A stretch of 9,993 nt of DNA from Clostridium sp. CAG:451 (GTDB lineage: Bacteria > Bacillota_I > Bacilli_A > RF39 > UBA660), in assembly GCA_000438295.1 (NCBI GenBank), contig FR901037.1, positions 1 to 9,993 on the forward strand, given 5' to 3'. The position numbers were made by a program, and so were the translations under genes. Below the pieces are notes generated by a model, which searched no databases, was not told where the DNA came from, and saw nothing but the letters and a program-made list of their open reading frames with translations. Of this stretch, positions 1 through 4,801 are shown piece by piece; the first letter of the stretch is position 1; each line of letters opens with the position of its first letter.

Positions 1-23
1 ACATATCCTTTAAGTACTTTCAT
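1..23 (-). CDS. 5' end of a gene running off the left edge
   Basis: Only seven codons are visible (MKVLKGY), too few to name a product. The start is well supported. The ATG at 21-23 follows GAGGTGG (complement of 28-34) at a spacing of 4-5 nt, and an extended -10 promoter with a palindromic operator lies just upstream. The gene is transcribed separately from the SGNH hydrolase gene, whose terminator lies in between. The operator type suggests a sugar-responsive gene, which is inference only. Confidence 0.6.
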
Positions 24-49
24 ATGACCACCTCAATTCATTGGAATAT

Positions 50-78
50 AACATATCATATAAAACAAACGTTTGCAA
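50..78 (-). promoter_or_regulatory. Promoter with LacI/CcpA-type palindrome over the -35
   Basis: On the minus strand, TTGCAA (73-78) lies 17 bp from TATGTT (50-55), which has a TGA extended -10 (56-58). The 10-bp perfect palindrome CAAACGTTTG with central CG at 66-75 overlaps the -35 and spacer. Read as TTGCAAACGTTTGTT it differs from the cre consensus WTGNAANCGNWNNCW at one position, and it also fits the general LacI-family operator shape. A site placed there would normally mean repression of the left-edge gene. Confidence 0.5.
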
Positions 79-114
79 TGCTATTTAAAATTTTTTATAA
101 CTTTCCTATTGTAT

Positions 115-155
115 AAAAAAAAGGAATATTAGCTAATTATTTGCTTAATTTCCTT
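115..155 (-). terminator. Intrinsic terminator overlapping the SGNH gene end
   Basis: On the minus strand an imperfect stem (AAAGGAA with ATTA and GC segments against GC-TAATATTCCTTT) is followed by a run of eight T (complement of 115-122). The 5' arm lies inside the last codons of the upstream CDS and the 3' arm follows its TAA. The stem has two small bulges, so strength is uncertain. Confidence 0.55.
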
Positions 156-1211
156 TGTAACTACTTCATAGCCTTTATCAGATAAATGCAAACCATCCTT
201 AGTGTATTCTTCTTTTAAATTACCTTCTTCATCTTTTAATAAATCATACATATCTATATAAGTTATATCATTATCTTCACAATAATCTTCTAACTTTTCA
301 TTTATTTCTTTTATATCACTGTTTTTTCTATTTCCAGCATTATTTCTTCTTATATCATGATTAACAGGATAAATACTTTCTAAATAAAGTTCCGCTTTTG
401 GTCTATTGTTTTTTATTTCTTCTAATATTTTTTCTACCCCTTCTACTATTTCTTCATTAGATTTATCACGGATAAGATCATTAGTACCAATTAATAAAAA
501 TACTTTACTAGGATTATACTGGTATACTCTTTTTTTCATATCTTTTAGTATATCATCTGTTGTATTACCACTTATTCCACTATTAACTACTGGCAAGTCT
601 TTATAATATTTATCAAGGTCATAAAAGTCAGTGATAGAGTCTCCTAAGAATAAATAATTATCAGGTACTTTTTCCACTTCTTTTATTTTAGTAACTACTT
701 TTACTTTATGATGATTAAAAGTAGTATAATGAAAAATAATAAATCCTAAGAAACAAACTACAAGAATAATAATAACTATTACTAAAGATTTAGAATATAC
801 TGTCTTTTCTACTATATTAGTATTTTTCTTTCTAGGTTTCTTGGTTAGAAAACTCATATCCATTTCATCTTCTACTTGATTATCTTCAAAATTAAACTTC
901 TGTTGTTTAGTTTCTGATAAGTCTTCCTTTATCTCTTCCTCAAGTTTTTCATTTAAAGCTTCTTCATCTTCTATTTCTTTTACTACGTCTTTATCTATAA
1001 TATCTTCTTTTTCATTAGTTTCAACTATTTCTACTTCATCAGTATAAAGAGATTCATTTCTCTTTATTCTTTTTTGTATTTCTTCTTTTTCCTCTTCATC
1101 ATTATTCTTATCTATAAGATTATTATCTTCTAGTAATTTATTTATTTCCTTCTTTGTAATTGTTCTAGTATTAGTCTTATTAGTACTTTTATTTTTCTTT
1201 TTCTTAGCCAT
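129..1211 (-). CDS. Membrane-anchored SGNH/GDSL-family hydrolase
   Basis: This 360-aa protein has three parts. Residues 1-140 form a very charged, Lys/Glu/Asp-rich segment with no cleavable signal. Residues 142-163 form one hydrophobic membrane helix. An SGNH hydrolase domain starts near residue 185. Visible blocks are GDSIT (190-194, nucleophile Ser192), SGISGN (211-216, oxyanion Gly), GTND (242-245, oxyanion Asn244) and DGLH (339-342, catalytic Asp/His). The topology is N-in, with the esterase domain outside the membrane, so a cell-wall or glycan acyl ester is a plausible but unproven substrate. I chose the ATG at 1211 because an AAGG ribosome site is better spaced for it. A GTG at 1220 would add three residues but sits only about two bases from that site. 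The gene has its own promoter and terminator and appears monocistronic. Confidence 0.85.
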   Translation of the reverse strand: MAKKKKNKSTNKTNTRTITKKEINKLLEDNNLIDKNNDEEEKEEIQKRIKRNESLYTDEVEIVETNEKEDIIDKDVVKEIEDEEALNEKLEEEIKEDLSETKQQKFNFEDNQVEDEMDMSFLTKKPRKKNTNIVEKTVYSKSLVIVIIILVVCFLGFIIFHYTTFNHHKVKVVTKIKEVEKVPDNYLFLGDSITDFYDLDKYYKDLPVVNSGISGNTTDDILKDMKKRVYQYNPSKVFLLIGTNDLIRDKSNEEIVEGVEKILEEIKNNRPKAELYLESIYPVNHDIRRNNAGNRKNSDIKEINEKLEDYCEDNDITYIDMYDLLKDEEGNLKEEYTKDGLHLSDKGYEVVTKEIKQIIS

Positions 1212-1243
1212 CTCACTCACTACCTTTTTAATAATTCTTCTTC

Positions 1244-1273
1244 ATTATATAACAGAGAAAAAACTATTTACAA
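1244..1273 (-). promoter_or_regulatory. Promoter of the SGNH hydrolase gene
   Basis: On the minus strand a perfect TATAAT (1244-1249) lies 18 bp downstream of TTGTAA (1268-1273). The predicted start is about 26 nt before the ATG at 1211. The -35 is built into the stem of the preceding rfbB terminator, so the two signals physically overlap. Confidence 0.6.
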
Positions 1274-1294
1274 GTATTATTTGCAAATAGTTTT
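1255..1294 (-). terminator. Intrinsic terminator after rfbB
   Basis: The 14-bp inverted repeat AAAACTATTTACAA (1260-1273) and TTGCAAATAGTTTT (1281-1294) pairs with a single G-U, around a 7-nt loop. On the minus strand it ends in a run of T. It lies six bases past the rfbB stop codon. The plus-strand side also ends T-rich, but no plus-strand gene needs it. Confidence 0.8.
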
Positions 1295-1299
1295 AGTTT

Positions 1300-2304
1300 T
1301 TAATCTTTATAACTATTTTTATAGCTACCATCTTTAATAGCATTTAACCATTCTTCATTATTTAAATACCAGTCAATTGTTTCTTTTATACCTTTTTCAA
1401 AAGTATAAGTTCTCTCCCATCCTAGTTCTTTCTCTACTTTACTAGAATCTATGGCATATCTTAAATCATGTCCTTTTCTATCTGTAACAAACTCTATTAA
1501 GTCTTCGCTCTTACCTAGTTGCTTTAATATTATTTTAACTATTTCTAAGTTAGTTCTCTCAGAGTGCCCACCAAGATTATATACCTCTCCACTCTTACCA
1601 TTTCTAACAATTAAATCAACCCCTATATTATGATCTATTACATGAATCCAATCTCTAACATTTTCTCCAGTTCCATAGACTGGTATCTTTTCATCTTTTA
1701 AAGCTTTAGAAATAGTAAGTGGTATTAACTTTTCTGGAAACTGATAAGGTCCATAATTATTAGAACAACGACTAATAGTTGTATTTAAACCATAAGTTCT
1801 GTGATATGCTCCTACTAACAAATCAGCACTAGCTTTACTAGTTGAATATGGGCTTGATGTATGAATTGGTGTATTCTCAGTAAATAATAAATCTTTTCTA
1901 TCAAGTGGTAAATCACCATATACTTCATCTGTTGATACTTGATGATATCTTGATACATTATACTTTAGACAAGCATCCATCAATACTTCTGTTCCAATTA
2001 TATTAGTTCTTAAAAATATTTCTGGATCTTTAATCGAATTATCAACATGACTTTCGGCTGCAAAATTTATTACTACATCAAACTTTTCTTTTGCAAATAA
2101 TTCATATACAAACTCTCTATCAGTAATATTACCATGAACAAACTTGTAATTATCCTTTTCTTCTAAATCTTTTATATTATTATAATTTCCTGCATAAGTT
2201 AAGGCATCTAAACAAACAAAATAATCATCACTATATTTATTAACTACATAATGTAAGTAATTACTACCAATAAACCCTGCTCCTCCTGTAACTAAAAATT
2301 TCAT
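1300..2304 (-). CDS. rfbB: dTDP-glucose 4,6-dehydratase
   Basis: This is an extended short-chain dehydrogenase/reductase of 334 aa, a normal length for RmlB/RfbB. It converts dTDP-glucose to dTDP-4-keto-6-deoxyglucose, the second step of dTDP-rhamnose synthesis, using bound NAD+ in the cytoplasm. The Rossmann motif TGGAGFIG is at residues 6-13. The active-site TDEVYG, carrying the family's Asp/Glu pair, is at 125-130. The YSTSK catalytic Tyr/Lys is at 153-157, and SRCSNNYGPYQ follows. The start is the ATG at 2304, ten bases after AGGAGG (2315-2320). An in-frame TTG three codons upstream lies one base from that site and is not credible. The partner genes rfbA, rfbC and rfbD are not in the window, so the pathway must be completed elsewhere. 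A strong terminator follows. The upstream promoter is unclear, and read-through from the REC gene 61 bp upstream is possible. Confidence 0.95.
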   Translation of the reverse strand: MKFLVTGGAGFIGSNYLHYVVNKYSDDYFVCLDALTYAGNYNNIKDLEEKDNYKFVHGNITDREFVYELFAKEKFDVVINFAAESHVDNSIKDPEIFLRTNIIGTEVLMDACLKYNVSRYHQVSTDEVYGDLPLDRKDLLFTENTPIHTSSPYSTSKASADLLVGAYHRTYGLNTTISRCSNNYGPYQFPEKLIPLTISKALKDEKIPVYGTGENVRDWIHVIDHNIGVDLIVRNGKSGEVYNLGGHSERTNLEIVKIILKQLGKSEDLIEFVTDRKGHDLRYAIDSSKVEKELGWERTYTFEKGIKETIDWYLNNEEWLNAIKDGSYKNSYKD

Positions 2305-2365
2305 TATTATCAATCCTCCTGTAATTATTCTAACAATAATTGGTAAAAAAAGAAATATTAAACAT

Positions 2366-2812
2366 CTATTTATTTATTTTTTTAGTTAAAACATAATTAT
2401 TAGAAGTACTTTTCTTAGCAATAATATCACCAATGATTGTTTTAAATATTTCATCCATAATAACAGATGAATCATATCTAATCTTATAGTTATAATCGAA
2501 TTCACCTACATCTTCTGATGAGCACATTACAATCGGCAGATCGGTAAGTTCAAAACGTTCTCTCACTTCTTCAACTATATCTTGTCCAAACGGTTCAGCT
2601 TCCCACCCATCATCATATAAAGGCAAATAATTATCACAAATAACCAAATCAAATGGTAATAATTCATTATCATTTATAAAGTTATGTTCTCTAATTGCTA
2701 CTAATCCATTATTTCTTGATTGCTCCCAAATTATAGATGGATTATCTACTACTCTATTAAGAGTATCTTCTAAGTTTTTATACTTATTTTTATTGTCTTC
2801 AATAATTAATAT
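2366..2812 (-). CDS. Stand-alone response-regulator receiver (REC) domain, non-canonical start
   Basis: The frame is open from 2830 to 2366 but contains no ATG or GTG. Its only TTG (2647) would cut off the first half of the domain. The translation is nevertheless a recognisable single receiver domain of about 148 aa. Numbered from an ATA at 2812 these are strand 1 LIIEDN (acidic Glu5/Asp6), VICDNYLP with phospho-acceptor Asp60, IVMCSSE with Ser98/Ser99 in the switch position, and Lys110 in YKIRY, where the usual following Pro is absent. There is no output domain. An AGAAGG ribosome-like site overlaps the fic stop codon just upstream, so the gene looks translationally coupled to fic, starting at ATA (2812) or ATT (2806). 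Alternatively the start codon has been lost and this is a young pseudogene. The exact start is unresolved. Confidence 0.6.
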   Translation of the reverse strand: MLIIEDNKNKYKNLEDTLNRVVDNPSIIWEQSRNNGLVAIREHNFINDNELLPFDLVICDNYLPLYDDGWEAEPFGQDIVEEVRERFELTDLPIVMCSSEDVGEFDYNYKIRYDSSVIMDEIFKTIIGDIIAKKSTSNNYVLTKKINK

Positions 2813-2819
2813 TATCCTT

Positions 2820-3431
2820 CTAGATATTAGCTAATTCTTCCATTTTATATGTAGAATATCCTTCATATTCATAGCTTGCATCTATTCCTTTCATAAATAC
2901 CTGTCTATTATTTATTTGATCTGTAAGAGCACTTTGAAGCAATAGTTTTATCTCTGTATCCTTAATTGGACTTCTTTCCATAGCAAGCAAATATTCTTCT
3001 TTATCTATTTTACTCCAGTCAACCACTTGATTTAACTCTTTTTTTAATATCAAATCTAACCAAATACGAGTACTTCTTCCATTTCCTTCTCTAAATGGAT
3101 GAGCTACATTCATTTCAACATATTTGTCTACAATTTCATCAAATGTATTTTGAGGCATTTCATCTATCTTACTTAGAGCAGCTGTTAAATATATACAGGG
3201 AACAAATCTAAAATTTCCTTTTGCAATATTTTCATTTCTAAGTTTACCTGCAAAATAATAAACATCCTCAAATAAAAATTTATGTATTTGTGATAATCCA
3301 TTAAATGTTCCTACCTCAATTTCATTTATTTTATTAGTATCAAATAATTCTAAAGCCTTAGCTTTTGTAATACGTTCTTCTTCTTTTGCAAGTTCAACTA
3401 AATTAGTAATACTAAGCTTATTTTCTAACAT
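2820..3431 (-). CDS. fic: Class III Fic-family protein adenylyltransferase
   Basis: This 203-aa single-domain Fic enzyme is expected to transfer AMP from ATP to a target hydroxyl. The complete core motif HPFREGNGRSTR is at residues 111-122, with catalytic His111, metal-binding Glu115 and phosphate-binding Asn117/Arg119. The C-terminus carries SYEYEG (186-191), which matches the (S/T)xxxE(G/N) inhibitory motif. Its position after the core makes this a class III (NmFic-like) enzyme that is self-inhibited through Glu190. Tyr187 corresponds to the NmFic auto-modified Tyr183. In NmFic-type enzymes the reported target is DNA gyrase subunit B, but no target can be read here. The start ATG at 3431 follows GGAGGT at 5-nt spacing. 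The gene has its own extended -10 promoter. A REC gene begins where this one stops, and a pseudoknot-repeat RNA gene lies 150 bp upstream on the same strand. Confidence 0.93.
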   Translation of the reverse strand: MLENKLSITNLVELAKEEERITKAKALELFDTNKINEIEVGTFNGLSQIHKFLFEDVYYFAGKLRNENIAKGNFRFVPCIYLTAALSKIDEMPQNTFDEIVDKYVEMNVAHPFREGNGRSTRIWLDLILKKELNQVVDWSKIDKEEYLLAMERSPIKDTEIKLLLQSALTDQINNRQVFMKGIDASYEYEGYSTYKMEELANI

Positions 3432-3443
3432 AAAGCACCTCCA

Positions 3444-3463
3444 ATATAGTATATATTATACCA
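3444..3463 (-). promoter_or_regulatory. fic promoter, extended -10, with palindromic site
   Basis: The minus strand reads TGGTATAAT (complement of 3455-3463), a perfect -10 with the TGn extension and no clear -35. The predicted start is close to 3448, giving a leader of under 20 nt that contains the GGAGGT site. The 11-bp palindrome ATATAGTATAT (3444-3454) covers the start site and could be an operator. Confidence 0.6.
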
Positions 3464-3577
3464 CTGTATATAACTATAAAGCCATATTTATTTCTAGTCT
3501 TATTGGTTTGTTTTATCTAAATAATATATTTAACTTATACTCGTTTCCATTAACATCACAAAATTTTTATTATAAAC

Positions 3578-3611
3578 AAAAAGAAAACTCTATCATTAAG
3601 ATAAAGTTCTC
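3578..3611 (-). terminator. Intrinsic terminator of the pseudoknot-repeat RNA
   Basis: On the minus strand GAGAACTTTATC (3600-3611) pairs over 12 bp, with two G-U, to GATAGAGTTTTC (3583-3594). The loop is 5 nt and five T follow (3578-3582). It stands directly after the partial third repeat and 150 bp before fic. In type III toxin-antitoxin loci a terminator sits at this point between antitoxin RNA and toxin gene. Confidence 0.8.
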
Positions 3612-3612
3612 A

Positions 3613-3720
3613 AACATTTTCAACCGAGATTATTTATAACTCGCACCACTCGGAGGCGACTAACATTTCACAATTGGAATCATTTATAACCCGCACCATC
3701 CATAAGCGGCTAACATTTTC
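3613..3720 (-). repeat. Two tandem ~50-bp repeats plus partial third
   Basis: The units are 3720-3670 (51 bp), 3669-3622 (48 bp) and 3621-3613 (partial). Shared blocks are GAAA(A)TGTTAG, the loop end TGGTGCG, and GGTGCG-[GA]-GTTATAAAT. Differences are concentrated in the segments that pair in the pseudoknot. The GC-rich patches stand out against flanks that are nearly all A and T. Confidence 0.85.
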
Positions 3721-3749
3721 ATATTACTGCATTTTATCAATGCAACAAT

Positions 3750-3778
3750 AATATACTATATTTTTCTAAAAATATCAA
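3750..3778 (-). promoter_or_regulatory. Promoter of the pseudoknot-repeat RNA
   Basis: On the minus strand TTGATA (3773-3778) lies exactly 17 bp from TATATT (3750-3755), each one mismatch from consensus. The predicted start is near 3743. ATATACTATAT (3751-3761) overlaps the -10 and ATATAGTATAT (3790-3800) lies upstream of the -35. Both are palindromes of the kind also found at the fic promoter. Confidence 0.65.
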
Positions 3779-3975
3779 TTAGTATACATATATAGTATAT
3801 TAAGTTTAAATTTTATTATGCTCAATTTTTGTTTTCCTTTATTTTTTTTATATTCTATATTTAAAACATAATTTATAATTTCACTAGTAAATAAGTTTAG
3901 TCATTGTCTTAAATAACATTCAAGTATTCCAACACTATTTAAATCAAGTTACAAGTAGTTTATACCATCAAGTCA
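3779..3975. other. AT-rich intergenic stretch with no recognised gene
   Basis: Between the peptidase stop and the RNA promoter I see nearly pure AT sequence with T-runs. I found no reading frame with a start, no repeat apart from the ATATAGTATAT palindrome at 3790-3800, and no convincing terminator for the peptidase gene. Confidence 0.5.
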
Positions 3976-4725
3976 TTATAATAATTCATCAATTTTTTCC
4001 ATAGTTAAATTATTTAGTTCAATTTCATAATATTCATTATTTTTCCAAAATGCTTTATAAGCTTTACTATTAGGAGATTCCTTTATTATTTTAAATTTAT
4101 TATCTACTATTTCTATGGCACACCCATTAGAAATCATTATTCCCATAACATCTTTATCTTTAAGTTGTAATTTTGTTGATTCTTTTCTTCCTATTTCATC
4201 ACAATGAGGGGTAAAGTGATAATTTAACCAATTTAAACATTCTACAGAAGTAAATGAATTTTCTTTTGAGCCTGAATTTGCAGATTTAAACCAACAAACA
4301 GCTCCTGCTGATATACCACAAATTATTTTTCCCTTACTCCATTCATTAAATAGTTTTTTATCAAACCCAGTTTTTTGCCATAAGTCAATCATATTAGCAG
4401 TGTTTCCTCCACCCTCATATATAATATCAGCCCATGATAACTTTTTTTCAACAATAGATAAATCAGTTAGTTCATTTGAGTATAATATATCACAATTACA
4501 CTTTAACATATCACCATATATTTTAGTCATTGTTTGATAATAACTTTCTTCAAAACAAGTGTTAGGAAACAGGGCATGACCTATAAATAAATAATTTGGA
4601 TTTTTCTTATTTGTTAGACTAACTATCTCTTTATCTATTTTTTCTGTATCATAAGAAGCATATACTCCATTTTTTAATAATCTACCATTTTCTCCACCAC
4701 CGATAGCTACTATAATCCTTTTCAT
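3976..4725 (-). CDS. Peptidase S51 (PepE/cyanophycinase-like) dipeptidase
   Basis: This 249-aa cytoplasmic serine peptidase belongs to the S51 family, whose characterised member PepE cleaves Asp-Xaa dipeptides. The glutamine-amidotransferase-like fold is seen from KRIIVAIGGGE (2-12), GGGN (105-108) and the nucleophile elbow GISAGA (137-142, Ser139). The catalytic His is His174 in FTPHCDE. The length fits the Gram-positive PepE-like group, and the substrate cannot be settled from sequence. The start is the ATG at 4725, six bases after AGGAGG (4732-4737). An ATG at 4743 is in frame, but it would place that ribosome site inside the gene. It lies 76 bp after ppdK with no clear terminator between, so it may be partly co-transcribed. 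An upstream TTGCATTGATA block (4780-4790) is shared with the leader of the pseudoknot RNA. Confidence 0.88.
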   Translation of the reverse strand: MKRIIVAIGGGENGRLLKNGVYASYDTEKIDKEIVSLTNKKNPNYLFIGHALFPNTCFEESYYQTMTKIYGDMLKCNCDILYSNELTDLSIVEKKLSWADIIYEGGGNTANMIDLWQKTGFDKKLFNEWSKGKIICGISAGAVCWFKSANSGSKENSFTSVECLNWLNYHFTPHCDEIGRKESTKLQLKDKDVMGIMISNGCAIEIVDNKFKIIKESPNSKAYKAFWKNNEYYEIELNNLTMEKIDELL

Positions 4726-4801
4726 TTTTTTCCTCCTATACATAACAAAGTTTCTATTTTGATTATTTTATTACACTTGTATCAATGCAATAATAGTATA
4801 T

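Larger units (their letters stand above)
3578..3743 (-). ncRNA. Tandem pseudoknot-repeat RNA, type III antitoxin-like
   Basis: This is a transcript of about 165 nt with its own promoter and terminator and no open reading frame. After a leader hairpin (TGCATT, 5-nt loop, AATGCA; 3730-3746) come two repeats: 51 nt (3720-3670) and 48 nt (3669-3622). Each begins GAAA(A)TGTTAG, and a third start GAAAATGTT (3621-3613) precedes the terminator. Each repeat can form an H-type pseudoknot. Stem 1 is CCGC/GCGG in the first copy and TCGC/GCGA in the second. Stem 2 pairs the stem-1 loop with downstream bases: TGGA/TCCA in the first copy and CCGAG/CTCGG in the second. Four pairs change on both sides between copies. 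This arrangement (promoter, pseudoknot repeats, terminator) is known from ToxI, CptI and TenpI antitoxin RNAs, which are cut by and inhibit a ToxN-like RNase. No such RNase is encoded here; fic is the next gene downstream. The identity as an antitoxin is inference; the structured RNA is well supported. Confidence 0.75.

Noticed and set aside
406..606. Plus-strand open frame inside the SGNH hydrolase gene
   Set aside because: It is antisense to a clearly coding SGNH domain, has no ribosome site and shows no family features.
1451..1633. Plus-strand open frame inside rfbB
   Set aside because: It is antisense to conserved rfbB sequence and is not supported by any start signal.
2320..2366. Promoter or terminator between the REC gene and rfbB
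   Set aside because: A TAGAAT and a T-rich tract are present, but there is no matching -35 or stable stem, so neither call is safe.
3474..3566. Possible relic peptide between the RNA terminator and fic (KFCDVNGNEYKLNILFR, stop, NKPIRLEINMAL)
   Set aside because: It looks protein-like and could be the tail of a lost toxin gene. However, it has no start, contains an in-frame TAA, is very short and matches nothing I recognise.
3583..3720. CRISPR array or twister-type ribozyme in the repeat region
   Set aside because: The repeats abut without unique spacers, the differences follow pseudoknot pairing, and there are no cas genes. The CCGC/GCGG elements do not fit the twister consensus.
4770..4801. 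Terminator after ppdK
   Set aside because: A weak bulged hairpin exists on the minus strand but is followed by TAAAATAATC rather than a T-run.
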